Shown: positions 9,601 to 17,840, numbered from the stretch's first letter. The stretch: 64,000 nt of DNA from Eubacterium_G segne (GCF_014287775.1 NZ_JACOOZ010000001.1:248001-312000); one strand, 5' to 3'. Notes: generated from the letters alone by a model not told the origin. Numbers and translations are program-made.

Positions 9601-11253
9601 TTTTTCGACATCTTTCCACGAAACATATCCTTCAACCTCTCCATCCTCATCTCGCCACTGAAAACGCAGTCCATTCCCATGAAATGTGTCATATCCGTGC
9701 AGTCCCAGTCCGTCAACCGGCCAGCCTGCACCTCCCTGACCATATTCTGCTTTGATACGCTTTGCCCTGGTTCCTGCATCAATCTCAGTTTCAAAAATCT
9801 TGCATACCCTGCCCTTGCCACCGATAAAACCTGTACCTCTCATAAGCACCTGTTTGATATACTCACTTGGTACTGTTGCAGACTTTTTGGGATTCAGGTA
9901 ATTGTATTTACCTGCTAATGCAGCTTTTCTGTCCTGCTCGAACTGACGCATAAACTGATTATTGTTTTCGTCCTCAGTATGAATAGTGCCAATGCTTGCC
10001 TGCCCATTCTGGTCGAAAAAAAAGGAAGCCTGTGTATATTCGGCTTCCTTACTAACACCCAATGAATTGATTTCATCAAGTTCCCTATTCAGTTCTGTAT
10101 CATCTGATTCTAGTGGAATCGCATCACTATCTGATTCAGTACCACTTCCTCTGCCTGCATCTTCGCCTGCTCTCTTATCTTCCACATCTCCATTGTCGAT
10201 GACGGATTCTGTGGCTTGTGCTTCGCCAGATACTGCATCTCCAGCTGGTCGTACAGCTGGTTCGCTTCCTCCTCTACCGCTGACATCTTCTCGTACATCT
10301 TCCCGAATCTCATCAGCGTCTTGTATCTTGCCGGCTCGTTCTCCTTTAGATAGTTCATCGCCATCCTTCCGTATTTGCCCAGCTTCGTGAGATCCTCCGT
10401 CTCGTCCGGCATCTCTATCTGCGGATAAAGCAGTCCGTCCACTTCCTTGTAAGTCATTTCTTCTAACATATCCAATTCTCCTTTCGCTCTCGATTGCCTT
10501 TAAGTTACGACTAAATTCTCTAAGAACACTACAGGAGACATCGCATACAATGGAACCAAGACGGTAAATGATCTCTTCGTCTTTGATATTTACGATCTGA
10601 CTAAAATCCTGTTCTTGCACAGATAAGTCAAATCCGCATCTCGTCCCTACAGCATACATGACACTTGCATATACAAGCTGCTCCATGTCCATTTCCTGCT
10701 GTAAGCCATTGCGTTTCTTACTTTCTTCCTTTATCACACTACCTGATAGCTGCATAAGTTCGGTCATTCGGTCTCCGAACTCTTCTTTTATTATAAGCCA
10801 AACATCTGTTCCTGTAAACTGTTTTAATATATTTTTTAGAGACTCCCTGTCGCTGTTATCGTACTGCTCAATCTGACCTTCTGACACAAGAAAATCCACA
10901 TAATCCTTAAGATTTTCTCCCTCAAGGTCCCATGTCAGCTTAACATTCTTCCCTCCGGTATCACTGATATCAAAGATATATCTCATACGGGGATTCAGTG
11001 CCCTTGACGGGAAAATGGCACAGCCTTTCGCACCACGCTTTACATATCTTCCCACCTTTTTCCAGGTATCATAATCTGCCATAAGTGTGCTTCTCTCCGG
11101 AGATCTCTGAGCTGTTACCATAACGATATTGTCAAATTCATAGCGGTACAACTGACCTGCAACCTTTAAAACATCTTTCCAGTTCTTATCTGTTCTGGTG
11201 ATGTTACCAATTTCAGAATCGTATATCGCTTTGACCTTCATATCAACGCCCAT
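3601..11253 (-). CDS. Giant DNA methylase/helicase polyprotein-type ICE protein
   Basis: 2550 residues. An N-terminal ArdC-like domain (about 1-130) is followed by a long charged, low-complexity linker (about 262-400) and further ICE-associated domains. Next comes an N6-adenine methyltransferase-like region with a FLEPSMGIGNFFG-type motif I and NVPFGDY near residue 1074. An SNF2-like helicase follows, with Walker A (LAHCVGAGKS, near 1730), DEAH (IMVDEAHNFKN, near 1893), an ATGTPISN motif, and motif VI (IEQREGRGIRQGN, near 2228). A coiled-coil tail closes it. Such proteins are common in Tn1549-like ICEs and are thought to protect or process incoming DNA; the activity here is untested. AGGAGG lies 8 nt upstream of the ATG. 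The second module has no copy. Part of the linker DNA also encodes a TnpV-like protein in another frame. Confidence 0.93.
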   Translation of the reverse strand: MGVDMKVKAIYDSEIGNITRTDKNWKDVLKVAGQLYRYEFDNIVMVTAQRSPERSTLMADYDTWKKVGRYVKRGAKGCAIFPSRALNPRMRYIFDISDTGGKNVKLTWDLEGENLKDYVDFLVSEGQIEQYDNSDRESLKNILKQFTGTDVWLIIKEEFGDRMTELMQLSGSVIKEESKKRNGLQQEMDMEQLVYASVMYAVGTRCGFDLSVQEQDFSQIVNIKDEEIIYRLGSIVCDVSCSVLREFSRNLKAIESERRIGYVRRNDLQGSGRTALSADRDAGRDGGSHEAGQIRKDGDELSKGERAGKIQDADEIREDVREDVSGRGGSEPAVRPAGDAVSGEAQATESVIDNGDVEDKRAGEDAGRGSGTESDSDAIPLESDDTELNRELDEINSLGVSKEAEYTQASFFFDQNGQASIGTIHTEDENNNQFMRQFEQDRKAALAGKYNYLNPKKSATVPSEYIKQVLMRGTGFIGGKGRVCKIFETEIDAGTRAKRIKAEYGQGGAGWPVDGLGLHGYDTFHGNGLRFQWRDEDGEVEGYVSWKDVEKELGVLILTGEYQPETPRIDELAMDGLREDDEVIDAEYREVEPEEAESEIDDYAIPDEPESYASNRDYVSAKGMTPQETADEDRMVTQAEYGAEIEAETTEKDPSELQYITPIDYAKRIAELDEDLRDAAEILVTDCSCYTPFRAFLMDVVQSDFAFMPNKLDLIRDIALGTDNAERKAYSNNKYGLVEYSIRSGYVKISYKNRNGVRKEGALDWRELYEILSYMVKQPFYCGEDQKKYYQEIKQKADRDKMNPVYKRFFDIEDSVKANRLETRERAIANGWETKIDENGHVVSDDVVSVSVDDIQADTESQETVDFTPKQEPVQQVESLENEKNVAGQTKHNFHYNLWEMEKGGAKTRYQWNMDAIRTLKQIESENRLATPEEQKTLSKFVGWGGLSQAFDEENAGWSKEYKELKEMLSDEEYAAARATVNNAFYTSPEIAMCMNSALVQFGFRGGNVLEPSMGIGNFFGSMPAPMQRSKLYGVELDSISGRIAKQLYQNANISITGFENTTYPDNFFDVVVGNVPFGDYKVFDPKYNKYNFRIHDYFLAKALDQVRPGGMVAVITTKGTLDKANPTIRKYLAERAELVGAIRLPNTAFKDNAGTEVTADILFLQKRERKIDIEPDWVHLGVTENGIAVNSYFAEHPEMMLGSMEYDTRIYGQDSRYTVCVNDDENFNIYEALNKAIGNIKAQMTDFERVADEAEQTEEVIPADPDVRNYTYTFFEGKLYYRENSEMVRKEVSQTAEERIRSLDEIRQITRELIDIQMDGCSEEELSDKQRLLNVKYDAFIKQYGAITSKANRIAFRDDSDYPLLCSLEEVNEDGEVKKADMFYKQTIKAKTVIDRVETAVEALNVSVNEFGYVNLAYMLSIYEPDITNAKKELAEKSGQTADEITFSDDALAELRRAVLVEELDGLVFLNPDRYNENNPDIGWETADEYLSGNVRDKLRVAKAMAADTDNPQAERFAGNVAALEKVQPEWIEASDIDVKIGTTWIESLDYEQFIYELLNTPRRARAVRSQFYNTGIQVHLNKMSMEWFIENKSMDKHSVAATKTYGTSRMDAYSIFEDTLNLKTVTVRDRIDDGDGRYHYEVNKNETMLAREKQNMIKEKFKEWLFAEPERRQKYVEYYNETFNNIRLREYDGSHLQFPGMNPAIELKPHQKNAVARILLGGNTLLAHCVGAGKSFEMMAACMEQKRLGLANKTIMVVPKPLIGQTASEFLRLYPSANILVATERDFEKSRRKQFVSRIATGDYDCIIMSHSQFEKIPISAERKERMLNEQIDEISYAIDEMKERNGERWTVKQMESQKKKLEEQLKSLSDESRKDDLITFEELGVDSIMVDEAHNFKNLAIFSKMNNVSGISSSGAKKSTDMQLKCQYLSEINDGRGIVFATGTPISNTMCEMYVMQLYLQKAALEEMGIYHFDSWAANFGEVTTALELTVEGSGFRFKSRFNKFTNLPELMNIFREVADVQTADMLDLDVPALRGGKPIIVESEPDWYVKQVMEDFVVRAERIRGGGVDPSVDNFLKITHEARLLGTDARLIDKDAPSNPDGKLNKVAENVWKEYEKGNADGHIGCQLIFSDIGTPGPDKDFTIYDYLKETLIQYGIPAEEIAFIHDAKTDAQRDALFKEMRTGKKKVLIGSTDKCGTGVNVQTHLVAMHHVDCPWKPSSIEQREGRGIRQGNENEEVAIYRYVTKGTFDAYNWSLVENKQRFISQVMTSKAVSRSCEDIDEATLSYAEIKAVATGNPLIREKMEIDNDVQRLKLLKASYDNQRYGLQDNFMIKYPKLIKTATEKLANVREDVKARDKELIDNPEFAITIGKATYTERVDGGTMMLEAISKCKTGETTAIGKFHGLELFVEKNFLGINYMVLRGKTEYKAELSTSPVGSMVKLENLFNGLHENIDFLEKKIEQYQNDLEASKAEYDKPFAYSKELEEKLSRQCELNAQLDLENAKAVDADLSGPEEEREADDRMESAAIVAEDKGAYPADREGRTR
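10110..10469 (-). CDS. TnpV-like protein overprinted inside the helicase gene
   Basis: 119-residue reading frame on the same strand as the helicase gene but in another frame, wholly inside it. The translation carries the TnpV family pattern: MTYKEVDGLLYP, then a P-rich bridge, LGKYGRMAMNYLKE, P.RYKTLMRFGK, and a helical tail with AEEVVLNQIV. The ATG has AGGAG exactly 8 nt upstream. The overlapped helicase segment (residues about 262-381) is an R/D/E/G/S-rich linker, which would tolerate overprinting. TnpV is known as a protein of unknown role in Tn4451-like transposons. Family match plus ribosome site make real expression plausible; the alternative is a fossil TnpV gene swallowed by frame change. 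Confidence 0.7.
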   Translation of the reverse strand: MLEEMTYKEVDGLLYPQIEMPDETEDLTKLGKYGRMAMNYLKENEPARYKTLMRFGKMYEKMSAVEEEANQLYDQLEMQYLAKHKPQNPSSTMEMWKIREQAKMQAEEVVLNQIVMRFH

Positions 11254-11267
11254 ACCTTTGTCCTCCT

Positions 11268-11636
11268 CTACTTAAACATCTCTGCAAACAATCCCTTAAA
11301 GAGCTTTAACTCATCCTTATCCAGCTCGATTGCAAATTCATTGTCGATTGCCTGTTTTTCGCATTTATCCTTTTCCTTTGCAATCTTACGCACCACACGA
11401 AGAAGCACATAGCACTCCTTGGACTTTGCAATGCTCTGTTTAAAGGTCAGCTCATCCTCATCGACTGACTTCTGTGTCTGATAGATAATCTCTTTTAACT
11501 TATCATTGATACCATCTACTTCCTCAAGGGAAATAATAACGGATGCCTTAGAAGCACCCGATCTGTCCCACTCCTTATGAAGTTCCTTTACTAAAAACTC
11601 CATGTTCTTAATTACTGTTGTTGAATCACTTTTCAT
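11268..11636 (-). CDS. ICE hypothetical protein, paralogue of 47314-47679
   Basis: 122 residues, helical and charged, no named family. Shared features with the product at 47314-47679 (KEWDRSG/HEWERSG near the start, a middle R.AK.I segment, and FAIELDKDE/FDIELDREE near the end) show that the two modules keep the same gene. The ATG overlaps the end of the DpnD/PcfM-like gene by 4 nt, which suggests translational coupling. Function unknown. Confidence 0.75.
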   Translation of the reverse strand: MKSDSTTVIKNMEFLVKELHKEWDRSGASKASVIISLEEVDGINDKLKEIIYQTQKSVDEDELTFKQSIAKSKECYVLLRVVRKIAKEKDKCEKQAIDNEFAIELDKDELKLFKGLFAEMFK

Positions 11637-11851
11637 CTTGCTCTTCCTCCGTTTTCTTTTAATGAAGAAGGGAGCTGACTTTCGCTGATAGGTGCAAAAT
11701 CAACTCCCTTCATGTCCTCTGCTCCAAGGACTATCTGCTCTGCATAATACATATCCATTGCCTTATTGATGGCATCGTCAAGCGACTCTGCCTTTACTTT
11801 CTGTACTCGTGAAAGCACTTCTTTTATCTCAACATCAAATTCCTGTTCCAT
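11633..11851 (-). CDS. DpnD/PcfM-like small protein
   Basis: 72 residues. The pattern EFDVEIKEVLSRVQKVKAES followed by DDAINKAMDMYY is that of the DpnD/PcfM-like family, small proteins carried by plasmids and ICEs with no proven activity. It is coupled to the following gene by a 4-nt overlap. Confidence 0.8.
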   Translation of the reverse strand: MEQEFDVEIKEVLSRVQKVKAESLDDAINKAMDMYYAEQIVLGAEDMKGVDFAPISESQLPSSLKENGGRAR

Positions 11852-11878
11852 ATGATATCGCCTCCTGTAAAAATCTCA

Positions 11879-12775
11879 TCACCGGCTCTTTTCTTCCTTT
11901 ACCTGTCTTTCCTTAAAGCCTTCATCGTACTTTCCATCTTCCAGCCTGTCGTAAAAACAGTCCTCTTCAATCGTTCCAAAATCCTCATACATCTGGTGAA
12001 GGAAGTCATTCTGCAGCTTCTTTGGTACATCATCATCCTTTGACATATCCTGATAAAAATAGAACTTCTGCTTTAGCTTTGCCCTGTAATCATAGATATC
12101 CTCTATCTTTTCCGGTGTGCCATACTCCCTCTTGTATGCCTTGAAATTTGTAGTTGAAAGTGTGGAACCTAGATAAATGCCATGCTCCCACGATACCCCG
12201 ATTGTGGTATTGTCCTTTGTAGGCTTCTCATCCTTCGGATAACGCTTATACTCTGTCGCACCAAGGGCGATTGTAAGGGAACCTGACTTCATATCCATCA
12301 CCACAAGATTCCTTGGTGATAATGCTTCAAGCACCATGTAATCATGGTCATTGAAGTTATGAAATGTCTGTCCCCTTTCAAATGAGCGGTTCTCCATTTC
12401 ATAATGCAGGTTAAAATCATCCACCCAGCCCTTATCGGTCATTCCAATCTCCTTAAGCTTTGCAACACATTCAGAAGAACTGGCTTCTTTATCAAACCGG
12501 AATTCTTTGGAATCGTTATAAAATCCCTGAAGAAAATGTCCGAGCTGAATATCATCCAGACAGAATCTCGCAGATACAGTTACATTTGCTGCCCTGTAAT
12601 ACTCTGTGAAGTTATCTGCTTCACCAAGTGTCCTTCCAAGCTGCAACAAATTTTCTGCAAGCTCTGACATATCATCAATTGCTATAAAACTCTTATAATC
12701 ATCCAGAGTCATCAGCATATTTGTCTCTGTTCCCCTGTCGTTTTCTGTTACCAGTATCATATCTTTTAAATCCAT
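11879..12775 (-). CDS. ICE hypothetical protein (298 aa)
   Basis: Acidic protein with no family I can name. An upstream in-frame start exists, but the chosen ATG (MDLKDMILVTEN) has GGAGG close upstream, and the preceding 14 residues look like leader sequence read through. There are no membrane segments and no catalytic motif that I recognise; the C-terminus is rich in D, E and K. It lies between the NlpC/P60 gene and the DpnD-like gene, so it is probably accessory to transfer. No copy is in the second module. Confidence 0.7.
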   Translation of the reverse strand: MDLKDMILVTENDRGTETNMLMTLDDYKSFIAIDDMSELAENLLQLGRTLGEADNFTEYYRAANVTVSARFCLDDIQLGHFLQGFYNDSKEFRFDKEASSSECVAKLKEIGMTDKGWVDDFNLHYEMENRSFERGQTFHNFNDHDYMVLEALSPRNLVVMDMKSGSLTIALGATEYKRYPKDEKPTKDNTTIGVSWEHGIYLGSTLSTTNFKAYKREYGTPEKIEDIYDYRAKLKQKFYFYQDMSKDDDVPKKLQNDFLHQMYEDFGTIEEDCFYDRLEDGKYDEGFKERQVKEEKSR

Positions 12776-12825
12776 TCTTACCTCCAGTCTCAGAGAGGGA
12801 CTATGCCCTCTCTGCAAATTTCCTG

Positions 12826-14748
12826 TTATGGTCTTCCTATCACAACAATCTTTCCTGTGCTTGCCACATCCCTGTAGACCACACCAAGACTTTCATTAAG
12901 TGCCTCTACCACCTTGCCATTTCCGACATATACTGCCACATGGCTGATGTTCTTATATCTTCCATTGCTTGTAAAACTGTAAAAGATAAGGTCTCCCGGC
13001 TGTAACTCATCAAAGGAGACAGTCTTTCCGGCTTCATCAAGTCCCTGTGCCTCCGCTGCCGCTGTGGTTGCACCGCCATAACTAATATCCACGCCTGCAT
13101 CTTTCCATGAATAATAGGCTAAGGAACTGCAGTCATAATAGTTACCGCTGTCTCTTAAATCCTGACTATAAGGAAAACCAACTCTGTGTAGTGCATAGGA
13201 GCAGACTGTTTTCTGCCTGCTGTCTGTAATTTCGTTTAGGATGGCATTGATTTCATCCTCAGTCATGGAGCTTACTCCCGGACTGCCGCCTCCACCTCCA
13301 CTTCCGCTTCCGGCATATCCAAGCTGTCCCATAAACTCAGGACTCATGATCTGCTCAAGCATTTCCACCTGATCAGAATTAAATCCATAGACCGAAATCA
13401 TATCCCTGTACGATTTTAGTGTGACATTCACATACAGAACCGACTTCGTGACAGTAGTTACATTACCGTCTGCATCTGTTTCTTCCACATCTTTTGTTCC
13501 TGTGCTTGTGGTGTATGAACACATATCATTTACAACTGCCTGCAGCCAGCCTTTTGAAGTATCATTCATGACTGTTGCAGTATCTCCGACACCATGCTTG
13601 ACCATATAGACAGCCATGATGTCATAGTAATTGCTTGGGTTTTCTTCCATACCTTCATAGTCCACATATACAAGCTCTCCAAGGTCATATCCGGTATGCT
13701 CATTCACTTTCGTATTCACATCCCGGTTAAATTCCTGCACATAAGCACTCGTTACTGTCTGCACGGTATCTCCTGATTCAAGTGGTGGCAGAAATAAAGC
13801 AAATGGAGAATTGTAAAGGATTGCTATCACCGCTATAACCGGAACCGCAATCATGGCAACTACAAGTACAAGTAACAACAGCACCAATCCAATAATCGGT
13901 GCAGCTGCCTTTACCCAGGTAATCACTTTTCGCACAATCAGATCCTTTACCAGCTTTGCCACGCTATCTGTCTGATTCTCCTGTGCTTTCATCTTATCCA
14001 GAAAGAATTTTATCTTCCTGCTCCGGTTGGTCATCTTTTCATCCTTGACCTCTATGGACACACCTGCAGCATATCCGGCTGCCATGCCGATTGCCGTGCC
14101 TACTCCCGGTGCAACTGCTGTTCCTGCCGCTGTAGCAGCTGCCTTTGTAGCAGTTTTTGTTGCAACCTTGGCAGTAGTCTTGGCTGTTTCTTTTGCTGTC
14201 TCTTTAGCTACAGTCTTTGCAGTATCTTTGGCAGCTTTCTTTGCTGTCTTTTTTGCCAGCTTCTTTCCTGCATCTACCTTCTTGATACGCTTCCTTGCCT
14301 CGGCTGCCGCCTTTTTCCTGAAAAGTGCTGCACCCTTAGAAGCAGTTCCGGTAACAGGTCGGCTCGCTTCATATGCAAGATATGCTGCCTGCGATACCTC
14401 CTGCCCGCCTTCCACCTGCTCCGTTACTGCCCCGGCTGCAAGTGCACCTGTTCTTCCTGCTATGTGAAGATTGGTGTTCTTGGTCTTGATGGAAGTGTTT
14501 GATTCTCTATAGTTTCGCTTAAATCTTGATAGTCCCCTATTCTTCGGCTCTGACTGATGAATGGTACTCTTGCGATAGGACTTCTTTTTATCATCAGATA
14601 CCTTTGCACCGATAGTCTTAGGACCTCTCTCTACTGTATAGATGTTGCTGCCTTTAATCTTGGCACCCTTTGGCTCGTGGGCATGAATCTTAGCTTTCTC
14701 CTTTGTGTGAATGATCATCGGCTTGTCATCCACCTTTTTTATCTTCAA
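12826..14748 (-). CDS. NlpC/P60 peptidoglycan hydrolase of the mating channel
   Basis: 640 residues. The order is a basic N-terminus, an Ala/Lys/Thr repeat tract (about 150-215), one membrane segment near 285-315 (LVLLLLVLVVAMIAV), an extracellular middle domain, a Gly linker (SGSGGGGGSPG), and a C-terminal NlpC/P60 domain. That domain has the catalytic Cys in YYDCSSLAYYSW (near 538) and the His in ISHVAVYVG (near 603). It cleaves cell-wall peptides so the transfer apparatus can cross the wall, the VirB1-like role in Gram-positive T4SS. The start is taken as TTG with AAGGTG 6 nt upstream, because it gives MKIKKV, matching MKINKE of the second-module copy (49939-51678). A GTG lies 9 nt further upstream. 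Confidence 0.9.
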   Translation of the reverse strand: MKIKKVDDKPMIIHTKEKAKIHAHEPKGAKIKGSNIYTVERGPKTIGAKVSDDKKKSYRKSTIHQSEPKNRGLSRFKRNYRESNTSIKTKNTNLHIAGRTGALAAGAVTEQVEGGQEVSQAAYLAYEASRPVTGTASKGAALFRKKAAAEARKRIKKVDAGKKLAKKTAKKAAKDTAKTVAKETAKETAKTTAKVATKTATKAAATAAGTAVAPGVGTAIGMAAGYAAGVSIEVKDEKMTNRSRKIKFFLDKMKAQENQTDSVAKLVKDLIVRKVITWVKAAAPIIGLVLLLLVLVVAMIAVPVIAVIAILYNSPFALFLPPLESGDTVQTVTSAYVQEFNRDVNTKVNEHTGYDLGELVYVDYEGMEENPSNYYDIMAVYMVKHGVGDTATVMNDTSKGWLQAVVNDMCSYTTSTGTKDVEETDADGNVTTVTKSVLYVNVTLKSYRDMISVYGFNSDQVEMLEQIMSPEFMGQLGYAGSGSGGGGGSPGVSSMTEDEINAILNEITDSRQKTVCSYALHRVGFPYSQDLRDSGNYYDCSSLAYYSWKDAGVDISYGGATTAAAEAQGLDEAGKTVSFDELQPGDLIFYSFTSNGRYKNISHVAVYVGNGKVVEALNESLGVVYRDVASTGKIVVIGRP

Positions 14749-14782
14749 TGTTCTCACCTTCTTTCACTCAAAATGCAAAACA

Positions 14783-14833
14783 GCCACCCAGCTTCCCGGA
14801 TGGCTATGCTTTGAGGTCGCAAATTGCGACCTC
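14783..14833 (-). terminator. Double hairpin between virB4 and hydrolase genes
   Basis: Two stems lie in the 93-nt gap: an imperfect AGCCA.CC/GG.TGGCT stem, and a perfect 9-bp stem GAGGTCGCA/TGCGACCTC (14813-14821 and 14825-14833) with a 3-nt loop. No long T run follows, so mRNA processing or partial attenuation is as likely as termination. The second module also has a hairpin at the same place (51708-51740), with unrelated sequence. Confidence 0.45.
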
Positions 14834-14841
14834 TATCAACA

Positions 14842-17223
14842 TTATTCGACATTTTTCTGCATTTCACGTTTCTTCTGTTCCGCAATCTTCTCATGAATGT
14901 TGGTATTATACAGCCTGTACAAATCTGTATCCTTACTAATCTGATTATCAAATGGAATCACCACAGAACCACACTTGATAAGTCCCATTCCCGATGCAGT
15001 ATTGGTTACGAATCTTAGCTGTGCCTCTGATACCCCGATAACTTCCGCCATCTTGGAACTGTCCGTATTTGCCTGCTTCAAAAGTGCCACAAACTCAGAG
15101 TTTGCAAGCATTGTGGTTGCTGTGTAATTCTGCAACAGATCGACGACATTCTGCGTGATACCTGTACAAAGACCTCCCTGCTTTCTTACTTTCTTCCAGA
15201 GCTGCTGCAGATATTTTGCAGAATACTCAGAATTAAGTAAGACGTGGAACTCATCAATATAGAGCCATGTTGCCTTGCCTCTCTTGCCATTCTCAACAAT
15301 CCTGTTCTGAATAGACTCCATCATGACAAGCATTGTGATAGGACTAAGCTCTGTACCTAAGTCCCTGATGCCATATACTGTGAATCTGTTATCCACATCC
15401 ACATTTGTCTGGTGATTGAAGATGTTAAGTGAACCATTTACGAAAAGCTCTAGTGACAATGCAATGTCCTTTGCCTCGTCCTCCGGCTGTGCCATAAGGA
15501 TATCGTAAAAGTCACTCATTACAGGGATATACTTCTCTTTGCTCCTTGCAATGTCGATATACAGTTTTCTCACACAGCGGTCGATGATTGACTTCTGTCT
15601 TGAATTTAAACTATCCCCGATACACTGCTCACAAAGTCCAAGCATAAACTCGCCCTTCTCTCTAACCATTCCCTTGGAATCATTCGGATCAAGGCTCCAT
15701 ACATCCATCTCCAGCGGATTCACATAGTTATCCGTGTAGGTAGACATATTTACCACTGTTCCACCATAAGTATCAGCTATATCAAAGTACTCGTTCATTG
15801 GATCTATGACGATTATCTCATCATCTCCCGACAAGAATACGCTGCCCATCTCCATCTTGCAGAAGAAGGATTTACCGGAACCCGGCACACCAAATACAAA
15901 GCCATTTCCGTTGATAAGCTTCTTTCTGTTACCGATATTCACATTCTTGCTGATCTGGTTGATACCATAATAGTTGCCTGTGCTGTCATTAAGCTCCTGC
16001 ACATTGAATGGCATAAGTACCGCAAGTGACTGAGTAAGAAGGGTACGCATTGTCTCCACCTGTCTTACACCAATCGGAAGTGCTGTGTTGAGAGCTTCCC
16101 TCTGCTTTAAGTAGTGTATATCAATCGTGCAGCTGTTACGCTTTCCGATGGTCTCCACAGTCTCACATACACTCTCAAGCTCCTTCTTGCTTTCTGCTAT
16201 AAGAATAATGGTTACTCCCACGAAGAAAAGGCACTGGTCATTCTCACGGACGTCATCCATGATTTCCTCAATTTCTTTTTTCTCCGTTCTCTTGGCGTAT
16301 GAAATTTCCGTAGAAAAATCGTTATTCTTATTACGAACTCTCTGCTGTTTGATAATATCCGACTCAATACCAAGGTATTTTTTCTGAAGCACCTTTGTTG
16401 TCAGATCCTTTGGAACAGGCACCACATCAATACTCGTGATAGAATGAACCGGAAGGGAAGTAATCTCATTGATGAATCTGTCTGACAAACTGCTCGGATA
16501 CTTTTTGATAAAAAGTGCCTTGCAGAATTTACTCTCATCCTCAAAATGGTCCGGGAAATATTTCACCATCCCATTGCACAGGTCATTTCTAAAATCTGCC
16601 CCGACCTTCTTTGCCTTTTTGATATCAAAATCAAAGCTGCCCTCATCTCCAAGATGATAATAGTCATAAAGCACTTTCAGCCTCTCATTTCCATTAAGAG
16701 GCACAATCTCCGCACCAAGCTCAATGAAAGCCTTGTGTATCGTTGCCTCAAGGGTTGCAAACTGTGCCTTCGCCTCCTCAAAGTTCTTTCTCTCAATCGT
16801 GATTGTCAGGTATCTCTCCTGCTCAATCCCCTGTCTGCCCTCAATAATCTTCTCTTCAATGATGTCATTGTAAATTCTTCTGTAATTATTGAAACCATCA
16901 TTTTTCTCAGCAATCAGAACCTTGTCACGGAGTTCATCCATGTTTTTGTTCTTATTGTTGATCGTAATCTTATAATTACAGTCCAGCGAATTTAAGAACT
17001 TGCAGTATCTCTCGAAAATACCGATCTGCTCATCCTCGGTTGCTGTCGTGTAATTGATGTCCTGAAAGCGGTAGCATTTGGAATACTTATTTTTGCTTAC
17101 TTCAAAAATGCCGTTTTCAGCCACCGCCATAATCTCTATGGTTTCCTGAATGGATTTAGGTGTCTTATACAAAGGCTCACTCGCCTTCTTTAATAACTTA
17201 AATCCGTCTGTAAATAAACCCAT
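14842..17223 (-). CDS. VirB4-like conjugation ATPase
   Basis: 793-residue ATPase that powers the type IV secretion channel at the inner face of the membrane. Walker A is FGVPGSGKSFF near residue 448, the region WLYIDEFHVLL near 656 is Walker B-like, and a TGITQNV motif follows. The N-terminal part holds the PrgI/VirB4 operon-typical KASEPLYKTPKSIQETIE start. The length is usual for Tn1549-type VirB4. The ATG has a GAGG-type site upstream. The second-module copy is 51817-54171 and is collinear throughout. Confidence 0.95.
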   Translation of the reverse strand: MGLFTDGFKLLKKASEPLYKTPKSIQETIEIMAVAENGIFEVSKNKYSKCYRFQDINYTTATEDEQIGIFERYCKFLNSLDCNYKITINNKNKNMDELRDKVLIAEKNDGFNNYRRIYNDIIEEKIIEGRQGIEQERYLTITIERKNFEEAKAQFATLEATIHKAFIELGAEIVPLNGNERLKVLYDYYHLGDEGSFDFDIKKAKKVGADFRNDLCNGMVKYFPDHFEDESKFCKALFIKKYPSSLSDRFINEITSLPVHSITSIDVVPVPKDLTTKVLQKKYLGIESDIIKQQRVRNKNNDFSTEISYAKRTEKKEIEEIMDDVRENDQCLFFVGVTIILIAESKKELESVCETVETIGKRNSCTIDIHYLKQREALNTALPIGVRQVETMRTLLTQSLAVLMPFNVQELNDSTGNYYGINQISKNVNIGNRKKLINGNGFVFGVPGSGKSFFCKMEMGSVFLSGDDEIIVIDPMNEYFDIADTYGGTVVNMSTYTDNYVNPLEMDVWSLDPNDSKGMVREKGEFMLGLCEQCIGDSLNSRQKSIIDRCVRKLYIDIARSKEKYIPVMSDFYDILMAQPEDEAKDIALSLELFVNGSLNIFNHQTNVDVDNRFTVYGIRDLGTELSPITMLVMMESIQNRIVENGKRGKATWLYIDEFHVLLNSEYSAKYLQQLWKKVRKQGGLCTGITQNVVDLLQNYTATTMLANSEFVALLKQANTDSSKMAEVIGVSEAQLRFVTNTASGMGLIKCGSVVIPFDNQISKDTDLYRLYNTNIHEKIAEQKKREMQKNVE

Positions 17224-17251
17224 GTCTCTAACCTCGCTTTCTTATAATGAA

Positions 17252-17280
17252 AGCCCGCCGGGAACTTCACCCTGCGGGCT
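17252..17280. terminator. Hairpin between prgI and virB4
   Basis: Stem AGCCCGC/GCGGGCT (17252-17258 and 17274-17280) in a 92-nt gap, with no clear T run. It could stabilise or process the operon mRNA. The second module has no gap here, because its virB4 overlaps prgI. Confidence 0.35.
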
Positions 17281-17315
17281 GTGTTCCCGACCTTTCGGTC
17301 AGATACTATTCGTTT

Positions 17316-17828
17316 CTAATGCATTGCCTTATATGCTGCAATGCCTGCTACTGCCGCCACAATGACTGCAACAAGTCCAAACAGCATGTTTCTCGTCTTT
17401 TTCTTCATTGCTTCAAACTCCTCCTGCTTCTTTACAGCCGAATCAGCTGTTACAGTCTCCGGTTCAGCCTTTCTGCCTTTCTTCTTTACCTGTTCATTCT
17501 GCTCTACTTCTAACTGCTTTATTGCAGGCTCTCCTTCTGTTGATACATAGGTAAGTGCCTTGTTTCCAAACATAAAATGCAGTTTCTTTCCCATATACTC
17601 GTAGAAATTCATCCCGTTAAAGGAATAGAATCCGCCAAGTGCAATCGGTGCCACACAGGGAATTGCCACATAAGCAGAACCCGTAAGACCGATATACTTG
17701 TAAAGAAGAAGGACGATACCGCCACCGACTACTACGCTTGCAATAGAAAATATAAGCTGCCTTGCAGTAAGTCCCATCGCAACCGATTCCTGATAGCGGT
17801 CAATATCCTTGTTTACTTCGATTACCAT
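17316..17828 (-). CDS. PrgI-family membrane protein
   Basis: 170 residues. The conserved N-terminus EVNKDIDRYQESVAMGLT is followed by two membrane segments (about 27-68) and, at the C-terminus, a charged stretch and a third membrane helix (about 145-166). PrgI-type proteins are VirB3-like partners of the VirB4 ATPase in Gram-positive conjugation systems. The second-module copy (54158-54622) shares the N-terminal half. GGAGG lies upstream of the ATG. Confidence 0.9.
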   Translation of the reverse strand: MVIEVNKDIDRYQESVAMGLTARQLIFSIASVVVGGGIVLLLYKYIGLTGSAYVAIPCVAPIALGGFYSFNGMNFYEYMGKKLHFMFGNKALTYVSTEGEPAIKQLEVEQNEQVKKKGRKAEPETVTADSAVKKQEEFEAMKKKTRNMLFGLVAVIVAAVAGIAAYKAMH

Positions 17829-17840
17829 TGTCCCTGCCTC

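Noticed and set aside
9396..9821. Second long frame inside the helicase gene (141 residues)
   Set aside because: Unlike the TnpV-like frame, its translation has no family pattern and no ribosome site; treated as a chance frame.
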